Of a DNA stretch of 64,000 nucleotides, positions 25,343 to 33,585 are shown in pieces; within the stretch, counting starts at the first letter, position 1, and each line of letters opens with the position of its first letter. A program made the translations under genes and the position numbers. Source of the stretch: an uncultured Paenibacillaceae bacterium (GTDB lineage Bacteria > Bacillota > Bacilli > Paenibacillales > K13); the NCBI GenBank assembly GCA_913056365.1, contig CAJXLT010000001.1, forward strand, positions 372,001-436,000, given 5' to 3'. Below the pieces are notes generated by a model. The model did no database searches. It was not told the origin of the DNA and was given only the letters and a program-made list of their open reading frames with translations.

Positions 25343-26479
25343 ATGAACAAATGGATCGACCGCCTTCCCCTTACGCGCACACGCCGCAGCATATGGGGAA
25401 CTTGCTTAGTGCTGGCAATTGCCTTGTCCGGCTGTGGCGTACAAGCCCCGGTCTCTTCGCACGCGGATGATACGTATTGGGAGCTTGCCGATCCTAACGA
25501 TTTCGGATGGGGAGAAGCGGAACACACCCTGATTGAAGAAGCAATTGCACAATACCGAGAGAAAATCAACAGCGTGATCCTCATACGCAATGGCAAGCTC
25601 ATCTACGAACAATATTTTCATCATACAGAGCCTGACGCTGCTTATCCGGTATATTCCGTTTCCAAGAGTATTTTATCTGCTTTGACTGGGATCGCGATTC
25701 GGGAAGGCTACTTGTCGGGAACGGATGAGCGGATTGCGGATCTGATGCCTGAACGGTTCACAGATCGTGACTCGTCTAGCCTGAGTCAACTAACAGTGGA
25801 GCACTTGTTGACGATGAGCGGCGGCTTGCGCTCGGTTGACCCGATCATCAATAGCTGGTACAGAAGCAACAGCTGGATCAACTTCGTGCTGGATCAACCC
25901 GCATTGGCAGACGCTGGCCTGCGATTCGATTACAACACTGGGTTGACGCATCTGCTGTCCGCAGTTTTGACTGAAGCGTCTGGAATGTCAACGAAGGAGC
26001 TGGCAGACAAGTATCTATTCGGTCCAATGGCTATTACGAACTATGAATGGGAGAAGGATCCCGAAGGCTATTATATTGGGGGGACGAAGCTGTCTATGAC
26101 CGCTCGCGATATGGCGAAGTTCGGCTACTTATATTTACATCATGGCAACTGGGAAGGCGAGCAGCTTATTCCGAAGGAGTGGATTGAACAGTCGCTTGCA
26201 TCTAGTCATACTGCGTCTGATTACGGCTACTTGTTCTGGTTGGAGGAGCTGACAGTTAGCTCAGGCCAGATGCTGCAAACCTTCGAAGCGAACGGCTATG
26301 GTGGCCAGCATGTCCGTATCGTTCCGGCACTGGATGCAGTCATAGTAGTTACATCGAATCCGAATATTTCGCCAGCTAATGCAGATGATCTGATTGATGA
26401 ATATATGGTGCCAGCATTGGCGAATCAATTGCCTGAAGTGCTAGAGCCTGTGCATAGATTGGCTAGCTTGCCGCAGTAG
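25343..26479 (+). CDS. Serine hydrolase lipoprotein, class C beta-lactamase family
   Basis: 378 residues from ATG at 25343, about 10 bp after AGGAG. Signal peptide and lipobox LSGC (Cys about 24) indicate a membrane-anchored, outward-facing enzyme. The catalytic SxxK is SVSK in YPVYSVSKSIL; the second motif is YNT in RFDYNTGLTHLL where many relatives have YSN; GGQHVRI lies at the third motif position. Family members include penicillin-binding-protein-like esterases and peptidases. A true beta-lactamase is less likely. It stands alone in its own unit. Confidence 0.85.
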   Translation: MNKWIDRLPLTRTRRSIWGTCLVLAIALSGCGVQAPVSSHADDTYWELADPNDFGWGEAEHTLIEEAIAQYREKINSVILIRNGKLIYEQYFHHTEPDAAYPVYSVSKSILSALTGIAIREGYLSGTDERIADLMPERFTDRDSSSLSQLTVEHLLTMSGGLRSVDPIINSWYRSNSWINFVLDQPALADAGLRFDYNTGLTHLLSAVLTEASGMSTKELADKYLFGPMAITNYEWEKDPEGYYIGGTKLSMTARDMAKFGYLYLHHGNWEGEQLIPKEWIEQSLASSHTASDYGYLFWLEELTVSSGQMLQTFEANGYGGQHVRIVPALDAVIVVTSNPNISPANADDLIDEYMVPALANQLPEVLEPVHRLASLPQ

Positions 26480-26644
26480 TATAAGGCATGGACTTATCAG
26501 CATGCGCCATCGACATTCATGCATGAGCGTAAGTGACTGAACAAGCTTGCTTCTTCGTTGATTCGAAGAGGCAGGCTTGTTATGCTTATAGGGAAGATGA
26601 TGGGAATAGATCCAACTAGCGTGTAGAAGAAGAGGAGGAGAGCG

Positions 26645-26938
26645 ATGGGGAAGAAGAAGAAACAACGTCATGGCATGCATACAGCATCCGGCACTGCATC
26701 CGGCAGATCGCAGCAGTTATCCTCAGATGTACAGGCAACCTTGAAGGATCGCTTGTCTGGAGAAGTGTTAGACAAGTTGAAGATGCAAGCGAAGGAATGG
26801 AAGAAGGATGAGGCCGATCGCAAGGAACAGGAAAGACTGCGCAAGGAAGAAGAACGACGTGCAGAACAGCAACGGCTGGAGAATGATTTCACCTACCTGC
26901 TGAACAACAGCAGCGCAGATTGGCGCAAGTTCAAATAA
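26645..26938 (+). CDS. yqkE: YqkE-like protein (DUF3886)
   Basis: 97 residues with a strong GAGGAGGAG ribosome site. A Lys/Gly/Ser N-terminus is followed by a charged coiled coil (about 45-83, LKMQAKEWKKDEADRKEQE) and a short conserved tail FTYLLNNSSADWRKFK. This layout is typical of YqkE, widespread in Bacillales and of unknown function. Between its stop and the next gene (26939-27129) there is only AT-rich sequence. Confidence 0.8.
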   Translation: MGKKKKQRHGMHTASGTASGRSQQLSSDVQATLKDRLSGEVLDKLKMQAKEWKKDEADRKEQERLRKEEERRAEQQRLENDFTYLLNNSSADWRKFK

Positions 26939-27129
26939 TACACTTGTTAACCTAGTGATACTAGCGCATTATGAAATGGACGAAACTATTAGCACATTAA
27001 GACTGTACCATTTCGAATAGGGCGAGTTAAGTGAGTGTTACTTAGTGAAGAGAAGTTAAGTTCTTTTGGTTCACAGGCAACAGCGGTATAATGGTAAAGC
27101 ATAGAAAAAGTTGGGAGGAACACATCACG

Positions 27130-28110
27130 ATGAGTATTATGCCACTTGAACAAAGAGGAATATCTACTAGTCGTCTCGTCATGGGCAATATGCCGTTCGG
27201 CGGCGCTTGGAACCGCGATCCTGTTACGAAGGAGCAGGTGTTGGAAGCGGAGAAGGCGGTTGACGCTGCACTATCGATCGGAATTTCGATGTATGATCAT
27301 GCAGATATCTATACACGCGGGAAGGCAGAGCAAATTTTCGGTCAAATTCTGAAGGCAAGACCGAGTCTGCGTGAACAGATCGTGCTGCAATCGAAGGTGG
27401 GCATCGTGCTCAGCGAAGGCAAAGTGCCTGGTCACTTCAACTTCTCCAAAGACCACATCTTGAACAATGTCGACGGCACATTGGAACGCCTCGGTATTGA
27501 CTATTTGGATGTGCTGCTGCTGCATCGTCCAGATCCATTAATGGAGCCGGAGGAAGTTGCAGAGGCTCTTGCACAACTTAAGGCAGCGGGCAAGGTGCGC
27601 TATTTCGGTGTATCCAATATGAACGTAGCTCAAATTGAATTTTTGCAGCAAGCGATTCCGGATCAACTCTGTGTCAATCAGCTGGAAATGGGACTTGGTC
27701 GTGTTGATTTCGTTAATCAAGATATATTCGTCAACCAGACGAAGGGTGTTCAGACGCACTTCTCGCCAGGACTGATGGAATATTCCAGAATGAAGAAGAT
27801 TCAACTGCAGGCTTGGGCTCCGCTTGCGCAAGGAAGATTCTCCGGCAGAGCGGTGGACAATGAACCGGAGCATATTCAACAGACAGCCTCGCTAGTGAAG
27901 CAGATGGCCGCAGAGAAGGAAACGACGGCTGAGGCGATCGCGCTTGGCTGGCTGATGATGCATCCGGCGAAGATTCAGCCGGTTATCGGCTCTACGAAGG
28001 CGGAGCGGATTGTTGCTTGCAAGGATGCGGAGCGGCAGTCTGAGCTGATGACACGTGAAGAATGGTACACGCTCTACATGAGTGCTCGCGGCGACAAGCT
28101 GCCGGAATAA
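27130..28110 (+). CDS. Aldo/keto reductase, YdhF/YcsN-like
   Basis: 326 residues from ATG at 27130 with GGGAGG 11 bp upstream. Active-site residues of the family are present: Asp and Tyr in YDHADIYTRGK, Lys in LQSKVGI and His in LLLHRPDPL. The NADP-binding end includes PVIGSTKAERI. It reduces carbonyls with NAD(P)H; the natural substrate is unknown. It is in a single-gene unit. Confidence 0.88.
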   Translation: MSIMPLEQRGISTSRLVMGNMPFGGAWNRDPVTKEQVLEAEKAVDAALSIGISMYDHADIYTRGKAEQIFGQILKARPSLREQIVLQSKVGIVLSEGKVPGHFNFSKDHILNNVDGTLERLGIDYLDVLLLHRPDPLMEPEEVAEALAQLKAAGKVRYFGVSNMNVAQIEFLQQAIPDQLCVNQLEMGLGRVDFVNQDIFVNQTKGVQTHFSPGLMEYSRMKKIQLQAWAPLAQGRFSGRAVDNEPEHIQQTASLVKQMAAEKETTAEAIALGWLMMHPAKIQPVIGSTKAERIVACKDAERQSELMTREEWYTLYMSARGDKLPE

Positions 28111-28125
28111 GACGAAGGAATAGAG

Positions 28126-28168
28126 AAGGAGCTGTCCCATTCGGTATACCGACGGTCGGCTTCTTCTT
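28126..28168 (+). terminator. Terminator after the aldo/keto reductase
   Basis: AAGGAGCTG pairs with CGGCTTCTT (two wobbles) around an inner CGGT-ATA-CCG hairpin, with a T-rich tail. Confidence 0.6.
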
Positions 28169-28243
28169 CATCCCATTCTTCCATTGACGGGCTCTCCATT
28201 CGCTGATATAATAGGAACAAATATTCGTATTGGCGGTGGTTGA

Positions 28244-28498
28244 ATGTCTGAACACAAACTCAACCAGATCGAGCAGATGTTAAGTGATTTGATTCAGAGT
28301 GTAGGGCCCTTGAAGGTGTATTTTGAAGAAGAGAAGGAAGAGAATCAACGCAGATTCGAACAGTTCGACAAGCGCTTCGATGATGTGATGGCTGAGCTGC
28401 GTGCCAATAAGACGGAACATAATTATATGGCTACCCGTTTGTTTCGAGCCGAGATGGAATTGGACAGCTTGAAGGAACAATTGTCTAAGCAGTCCTAG
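28244..28498 (+). CDS. Small coiled-coil protein of unknown function
   Basis: 84 residues, acidic, almost wholly helical with heptad-like spacing (LNQIEQMLSDLIQSVGPLKV; FEQFDKRFDDVMAELRANK). No membrane segment or cysteine. A weak GGCGGTGG precedes the ATG. A terminator lies 67 bp after its stop, so it is probably expressed alone. I do not recognise a family with confidence. Confidence 0.6.
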   Translation: MSEHKLNQIEQMLSDLIQSVGPLKVYFEEEKEENQRRFEQFDKRFDDVMAELRANKTEHNYMATRLFRAEMELDSLKEQLSKQS

Positions 28499-28564
28499 CA
28501 GAATCTAAGGGATTAGATTCCATTCACTGTACGTAAGCGTCTGCCTAACCATATATGGGAAACT

Positions 28565-28607
28565 AGAAGCTGTCCGGATGCGATGTGATAGGGATAGCTT
28601 CTTTCTT
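28565..28607 (+). terminator. Terminator after the coiled-coil gene
   Basis: AGAAGCTGTCC pairs with GGGATAGCTTCT, allowing one bulge, and T-rich TTCTTATT follows. Confidence 0.7.
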
Positions 28608-28629
28608 ATTGCTTCAACGAACGTCTGAA

Positions 28630-28731
28630 CTAACATGCTGCTAACAATCACGTATTAATGTTAGGGAATAAACTAACATATAACAACAATCGACGAATTG
28701 TTATGACAGACAAGGGGAAGCATGCTATAAT
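28630..28731 (+). promoter_or_regulatory. Promoter and operators of the first LacI-family gene
   Basis: ATGACA (28703-28708), 17 bp, TATAAT (28726-28731) is an excellent promoter. ATAACAA (28680-28686) and TTGTTAT (28698-28704) form an inverted repeat on its -35, and ATGTTAG (28658-28664) with CTAACAT (28673-28679) forms another. CTAACA copies also lie at 28630 and 28641. The regulator just downstream probably binds here. Confidence 0.6.
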
Positions 28732-28769
28732 AGGTTCAATGTGAGTAAAATGGGTTGGTGGCTACTACT

Positions 28770-29840
28770 ATGGCGAAAAAAGTAACAATGCAGCAAATCG
28801 CGGATCATCTAGGCGTGTCCAAATTTGTCGTATCTAAGGCGTTGTCCGGCAAAGGCGGGGTAAGTGAATCAACCAAGGAGCGGGTTATACAAGCCGCTTC
28901 TCAACTAGGTTACTTCGCACAGAAGAACGCATATATGAAAAATGTACGCAGGGATATTCCAACTTCAGTAACAGGAGGAAGCAAGCAATCCGTGCTTGTA
29001 CTCATGCCGAATATTCGTTTCCAAACACGAGATTCCCTGTACTGGGGCAAAATATTGGACGGCATCTCAGCGAAATTGGAAGAAGTCGGACTAGGTATGG
29101 TCATTATCTCTGAACAGAGCATCGACCATTTCCTGCATATCTTGAACCCGAACGGCATCTTAGGTTTAGTTGGTGTCGGAGAGATATCCACTTCACTGTT
29201 GCTGGAAGTTCATCGTATCGGATTGCCCATGACACTGGTTGATCATGAGGACCCGCTGATTCCTTCTGATACAATCTTCGTCAATAACTATGATTGTATG
29301 AGCCGGTTGACGAAGCACCTCATCGGAATCGGTCACAAGCGAATGAATTTCATTGGGAACGCGCGTTATTCGCGCAGCTTCCATGACCGTTGGATTGCAT
29401 TTCGCAGCGTCATGGAAGAGAATCAGCTGGAGACCGATATGAAGGAAGAGTGGTTGATTCAACTGGAGGGAATACAAGACTTCCAAGACCAGATCAAACA
29501 GTGGGCCATACGCAAGCAGCGGGCTGGAAGCATGCCGACAGCTGTATTGTGTGCGAATGATATGATTGCAATTGATGCGATGCATGCATTCAGAGAGCTT
29601 GGCTTGTCGGTTCCGCATGATATTTCCGTTACGGGGTTCGATAATGTTGAGGATGCTTATGCTATGCAGCCTGCTCTGACGACAGTGAATGTCCCGAAGG
29701 AAGCAATGGGGCGCAAAGCAGTCGAACAGCTGTTGCTTCGCATTGACAGGAAGCAGGAGCCGCTAGAGAAGATTCTAATCTTGGGCGAAGTCGTGTATCG
29801 CGAATCCATTACTCGACTTGTACAGAAGCAGCATAGTTAA
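28770..29840 (+). CDS. LacI-family transcriptional regulator (first)
   Basis: 356 residues from ATG at 28770 (a TTG at 28755 is possible; neither has a good ribosome site). The HTH reads VTMQQIADHLGVSKFVVSKA, with LSGKGGVSESTKERV, the LacI layout. The rest is a periplasmic-binding-like ligand domain (SVLVLMPNIRFQ, VTGFDNVEDAYAMQP, TTVNVPKEAMGRKAVEQLL). Sugar ligand unknown, with no transporter or enzyme gene beside it, so it may regulate a distant locus. Palindromes on its own promoter suggest autoregulation. Confidence 0.9.
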   Translation: MAKKVTMQQIADHLGVSKFVVSKALSGKGGVSESTKERVIQAASQLGYFAQKNAYMKNVRRDIPTSVTGGSKQSVLVLMPNIRFQTRDSLYWGKILDGISAKLEEVGLGMVIISEQSIDHFLHILNPNGILGLVGVGEISTSLLLEVHRIGLPMTLVDHEDPLIPSDTIFVNNYDCMSRLTKHLIGIGHKRMNFIGNARYSRSFHDRWIAFRSVMEENQLETDMKEEWLIQLEGIQDFQDQIKQWAIRKQRAGSMPTAVLCANDMIAIDAMHAFRELGLSVPHDISVTGFDNVEDAYAMQPALTTVNVPKEAMGRKAVEQLLLRIDRKQEPLEKILILGEVVYRESITRLVQKQHS

Positions 29841-29872
29841 TCGTGCAACGGTGTATGCTGTTCGATTAAAGC

Positions 29873-29922
29873 AAAGGTCGCGCGTGATAACCGGATGACT
29901 GGTTATGCACGTGCGACCTTTT
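29873..29922 (+). terminator. Terminator after the first LacI-family gene
   Basis: AAAGGTCGC and CGTG/TAACC blocks pair with GGTTA/CACG and GCGACCTTT around a short loop; TTTTG follows. Confidence 0.85.
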
Positions 29923-30082
29923 GTTTGTGTCACAGCGCCTACTGCTTAATGAAATGTGGAAATAATATGAAACGATTCTGTTCCATCCATACATCGAGTG
30001 CCTACAGATTCCATGTACGTATGGTACAATACGGATGAAAGACTTACATAATCGAATGGACGTAATGAGGGAGGGACCATCT

Positions 30083-30871
30083 ATGTCATCATTAACAGGC
30101 AAGCGAGCGCTCGTATGCGCGGCTAGCCAAGGGTTGGGCAAAGCAATTGCTGAGAAGCTGGCGGCTGGCGGGGCCCGTGTAGCTATATGCAGTCGAACGT
30201 TGGAGCGAGTACAGGCTGCAGCAGAACAGATCGAGCAGGCGACGGGACATCGTCCGCATGCATGGGAGGCTGATTTGTCTCATCCGGCGGATATAGAGCG
30301 GCTTGTGCAGCAGACGACTGAAGCACTTGGCGGGATCGACATTCTCGTGACGAATGCGGGCGGACCGCCAGCTGGAATGTTTGAGGATTTCGATGACGAT
30401 GCTTGGCAGCAGGCACATGAACAAAACTTCCTCAGCGTAGTTCGGCTCATTCGGTACGTTCTTCCTGGAATGAAGGCACAACAGGCAGGCTCCATCGTGA
30501 ATATTATTTCGATGTCGGTCAAGCAGCCGATCTCTGGCTTGATCTTATCTAATGCTTATCGTTCCGCTGTTGTTGGTATGGCGAAGACGCTGTCCGAAGA
30601 GATGGGACCGCATGGCATTCGAGTGAATAATGTGGCGCCAGGACGGATATATACCGAACGGATTCAGCACTTGGACAAGACGAAGGCTGCCAGCTCAGGC
30701 ATGAGCGCTCAAGCAGTGGCTGAAGCTGCTGAAGGCGTGATCCCGCTTGGGCGATCCGGCAAGCCTGAAGAGTTCGCTAATGCGGTTGCTTTTCTCAGCT
30801 CGGATGAAGCATCCTATTTAACAGGTGTCACCATGCAGGTGGATGGCGGTATGGTGAAGTCGCTGCTCTAA
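30083..30871 (+). CDS. SDR-family oxidoreductase-like protein with altered catalytic site
   Basis: 262 residues from ATG at 30083 after GGGAGGG. Rossmann start CAASQGLGKAIAEKL, NAG motif as TNAGGPPAG, and SDR end FLSSDEASYLTGVTMQVDGG. The usual catalytic YxxxK is missing: the aligned segment reads LSNAYRSAVVGMAKTL, giving Ser and Arg at those positions. A subgroup of 3-oxoacyl-ACP-reductase-like SDRs has this LSNAxR signature and lacks the standard tetrad, so activity may differ or be lost. It is followed by the ankyrin gene 30 bp on, probably in one operon. Confidence 0.85.
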   Translation: MSSLTGKRALVCAASQGLGKAIAEKLAAGGARVAICSRTLERVQAAAEQIEQATGHRPHAWEADLSHPADIERLVQQTTEALGGIDILVTNAGGPPAGMFEDFDDDAWQQAHEQNFLSVVRLIRYVLPGMKAQQAGSIVNIISMSVKQPISGLILSNAYRSAVVGMAKTLSEEMGPHGIRVNNVAPGRIYTERIQHLDKTKAASSGMSAQAVAEAAEGVIPLGRSGKPEEFANAVAFLSSDEASYLTGVTMQVDGGMVKSLL

Positions 30872-30901
30872 TTGTCTAATGAAATATTAGGAGGGATGAA
30901 C

Positions 30902-31558
30902 ATGCTGGAACAGTTAATGGTTGCTGCCAAGGAAGGCGATACAGAAACGATGCGTACTCTTCTGCAAGAGCGACCGGAATTGTTGCATGAAACGATGGAA
31001 AATGGAGAAAGTCCGCTAACAGTTGCCATGTATTACGGAAGGCAAAACAGCGTGGAGTTTCTGCTACAGATGGGCGTAACGGTAACAATTCACGAAGCTG
31101 CAATGCTAGGGGATACTGACAGTATCGCTTACTTGCTCGATCAGGAGATCAGCTTGCTCCATGCATACAGCTTTGATGGCTGGACGCCGCTACACTTATG
31201 TTGTTTTTTCGGAGGGTATGAAGCAGCAGACCTGTTGATTCAGCGTGGTGCTGATGTGAACATACGTTCCAAGAATGATTTGTTAAATTACCCGATACAC
31301 GCAGCAGCTGCGGGTAAGCGTACGCTACTCGTCAAGCTGTTGCTAGAGCATGGGGCAGATCCGAATGCGCAGCAGCATGGTGGTTGGACAGCGTTGCATC
31401 AGGCCGCCAATCAGTTCGATGTAGGCATGATTGAGCTGTTGCTGGCTTATAAGGCTGACCCGACTGTCCAGGAGAAGAGCGGATTAACGCCAAGAAACAT
31501 TGCCGAAGAGAAAGATTACACGGACATCATTGCGGCGTTGGACAAGGCTAGCCAGTAA
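30902..31558 (+). CDS. Ankyrin-repeat protein
   Basis: 218 residues from ATG at 30902, 8 bp after AGGAGG. About five ankyrin repeats are visible (MENGESPLTVAMYYGRQNSV; GWTPLHLCCFFGGYEAADLL; LLNYPIHAAAAGKRTLLVKL; GWTALHQAANQFDVGMIELL; SGLTPRNIAEEKDYTDII). No signal peptide or catalytic motif, so it probably binds a protein partner in the cytoplasm. It directly follows the SDR-like gene. Confidence 0.88.
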   Translation: MLEQLMVAAKEGDTETMRTLLQERPELLHETMENGESPLTVAMYYGRQNSVEFLLQMGVTVTIHEAAMLGDTDSIAYLLDQEISLLHAYSFDGWTPLHLCCFFGGYEAADLLIQRGADVNIRSKNDLLNYPIHAAAAGKRTLLVKLLLEHGADPNAQQHGGWTALHQAANQFDVGMIELLLAYKADPTVQEKSGLTPRNIAEEKDYTDIIAALDKASQ

Positions 31559-31607
31559 TTGTTGAAGATGGACGCATAGATCGAAGTCAATCGGCACATA
31601 CTACTTT

Positions 31608-31812
31608 TGCAGCGGTGATCGAAGAGAGGTGTGGTTCCGTTGAACGTATCCACGCATCACCCGGTGCTTCCACAAGGACCGCAAAACGATGTGAAGGAGT
31701 GCCTAGTCACTTAAGCGCAATACGGTTAGTATTGTACGAAAGGGCAACAGGTTACAAGCTTGAATCGTTTTTTGCACAGTGTAGGTTGCCACAAAATACG
31801 CTCACCGCTGCA
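31608..31812 (+). ncRNA. Candidate structured RNA, family unknown
   Basis: TGCAGCGGTGA (31608-31618) is perfectly complementary to TCACCGCTGCA (31802-31812), an 11-bp closing helix over about 180 nt. Inside lie further stems: GGTG/CACC near 31628-31660, GGTGCTTCCACA with TGTGAAGGAGTGCC (31663-31703, bulged), CAATAC/GTATTG (31718-31733) and GGCAAC/GTTGCC (31743-31790). A hairpin AAAGTCCG/CGGACTTT and a strong terminator follow. No convincing protein is encoded. It is not a match to riboswitch classes I know, and it could be a 3'UTR element of the ankyrin transcript. Confidence 0.55.
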
Positions 31813-31840
31813 TAGAAAGTCCGATTTGCGGACTTTCGCG

Positions 31841-31885
31841 AAAGCTGTCCTTATCCGTCATCATGACGGTAGGGACGGCTTTTTG
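31841..31885 (+). terminator. Intrinsic terminator after the structured RNA
   Basis: AGCTGTCC pairs with GGACGGCT (31873-31880) around an inner CCGTCA/TGACGG hairpin, followed by five T. Between here and the chromate transporter start (31886-32092) I see nothing beyond AT-rich sequence. Confidence 0.88.
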
Positions 31886-32092
31886 TATGATGGTGGGCGA
31901 TCGAATGCACAGATGGAAGCATCATGAGTTATGTGTCAAGCCGCAATAAATAGCTTACCTAGTGGAATAGTTGGTATAAGGGGACCTTATAGGATTTATA
32001 TGAAATTGCAATAGTAGATTAGGTCCATGTATGTTTCAACAATGTGCAAAGTTCGTTATGATGGATAAGACATAAATAGAGGACGTGATCTA

Positions 32093-32728
32093 ATGCTTAA
32101 GAATTTCAACAACAAGAAGCTGCTACTGCAAATATGGATCACCTTCTTGCGAATTGGTCCTGTGACCTTCGGCGGAGGTTATACGATAATTGCGTTGCTG
32201 GAACGGGAAACGGTAGAAAAGCGCAAATGGATGAAGTCTAGTGAGATTGCTGATATCGTGGCGGTTGCCGGTTCGGTTCCCGGTGCGTTGGCTATAAACA
32301 CAGCAATTTTCGTAGGATACAGATTGGCGGGTGCTGCAGGCGCAATTACAGCTATGATTGGCGTGCTGCTTCCAACCTTCTGCATTATTGTAGGATTAAG
32401 TATCGGCTATATGTATGTTCAGGATTATCCCAAGGTAGAAGCTGCACTGGTAGCCATTCGAGCAACCGTTGCAGCTCTCATAACCTATGCTGCGATTCGA
32501 GTTGGCAAAACCGCGGTCGTAGATAAGACGTCAGCTCTCCTTGTACTCGTAACAGTGCTCGTGCTCCTGCTTCTTCCTATTCATCCGATATGGATCATCT
32601 TAGCGGGCGGGATCGGCGGAATAGCGATTGTATTCTTGCGCAACCGGATTGGATTGCACACCCGCTTGGATGAAGGCGGCGTACAGGAATACAAGTATGA
32701 TGATTACTTTATTGGGGACGGAATTTGA
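32093..32728 (+). CDS. Chromate transporter subunit, first half (short-chain ChrA)
   Basis: 211 residues, about five to six membrane helices. Family signatures: FGGGYTIIALLERE near the start and SVPGALAINTAIFVGY. Short-chain chromate transporters work as a pair encoded by adjacent genes, as here. They are thought to expel chromate with protons; many members have other, unknown anion roles. It is 18 bp ahead of its partner in one operon. Confidence 0.9.
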   Translation: MLKNFNNKKLLLQIWITFLRIGPVTFGGGYTIIALLERETVEKRKWMKSSEIADIVAVAGSVPGALAINTAIFVGYRLAGAAGAITAMIGVLLPTFCIIVGLSIGYMYVQDYPKVEAALVAIRATVAALITYAAIRVGKTAVVDKTSALLVLVTVLVLLLLPIHPIWIILAGGIGGIAIVFLRNRIGLHTRLDEGGVQEYKYDDYFIGDGI

Positions 32729-32746
32729 GCCTTAGGAGGGTTAGAC

Positions 32747-33289
32747 TTGGAGTTATGGGAGTTATTTAGTACTTTTTTTCTCATTGGGCTCGTTTCTTTC
32801 GGCGGCGGCTATGCGATGATTCCGCTCATCCAAGAAGAGGTTGTATCAGACCAGCATTGGTTGACTGTGCAGGAATTCGCAGACATGCTGGCAATTGCGG
32901 GTATGGCGCCAGGTCCTGTTGCGACGAACAGCGCGATCTATGTCGGATTTCGGGTAGACGGTGCAGTTGGGGCAATCTCTGCAGTGCTGGGAATGATCTT
33001 GCCGTCATTATGTTTCATTCTGCTCCTCGGTTCGTTGTTCTACAAATTTCAGAAGCATCGCACAGTGAAATCAGCCTTCTATGGATTGCGCGCCGTCATC
33101 ACAGGTCTTGTTATATATGCGGCTATTGTGTTTGCGATCGGGAACGGCATGCTGGCCTCACTATCCTGGTACACAGCAAGCTTGTTGCTTATTTATTTAG
33201 GTTCCTTGGGAGCGTTGGCCTATTTGCGCTGGCATCCGATATACATCATAATAGCATCCGGGATATTGGGAGCAATGTTATATACGTAG
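32747..33289 (+). CDS. Chromate transporter subunit, second half (short-chain ChrA)
   Basis: 180 residues from TTG at 32747, 8 bp after AGGAGG. FGGGYAMIPLIQEEV and MAPGPVATNSAIYVGFRVDG repeat the same motifs as the upstream subunit, as expected for a heterodimer of homologous halves with antiparallel topology. No regulator gene of the ChrB type is near. Confidence 0.9.
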   Translation: MELWELFSTFFLIGLVSFGGGYAMIPLIQEEVVSDQHWLTVQEFADMLAIAGMAPGPVATNSAIYVGFRVDGAVGAISAVLGMILPSLCFILLLGSLFYKFQKHRTVKSAFYGLRAVITGLVIYAAIVFAIGNGMLASLSWYTASLLLIYLGSLGALAYLRWHPIYIIIASGILGAMLYT

Positions 33290-33372
33290 AACAGGTATGC
33301 TTCAAGTATGTTTAGGTAAGGAGAGCGCGGCGTGACAATACACTGTACATAGATGCAGCAATTGCGTTAAAC

Positions 33373-33542
33373 TGAAAACGATTGCAGAAGTAGTAACGAT
33401 CGATAATCGGTATACGCTAATTAACTTTATATGCTCGGAAGTCGTCTATTCATTGGAATAGTTGCAATTCGGCTTTTTTTGGGGACTGTTTCGAAAATGG
33501 TTGCGTTTCCTCAGAAATTATGATATTTTGAAAACGATTTCA
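33373..33542 (+). promoter_or_regulatory. Two operator-like sites before the second LacI-family gene
   Basis: TGAAAACGATTGCA (33373-33386) and TGAAAACGATTTCA (33529-33542) are nearly identical, 156 bp apart and both match LacI/CcpA-type operators. The second lies 44 bp before the regulator start. Autoregulation with DNA looping, or CcpA control, would explain them. Confidence 0.65.
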
Positions 33543-33585
33543 ATATTACTATTTATGGATGCTTATGAAAAGTGAGGGTTTCTAA

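Noticed and set aside
25343-26479. Antibiotic-resistance beta-lactamase
   Set aside because: The fold is class C-like but the second and third motifs differ, and it is a lipoprotein without an AmpR-type neighbour; a general serine hydrolase is safer.
31615-31815. 66-codon frame in the structured RNA region
   Set aside because: No ribosome site or motif, and the region is better explained by long complementary stems and a terminator.
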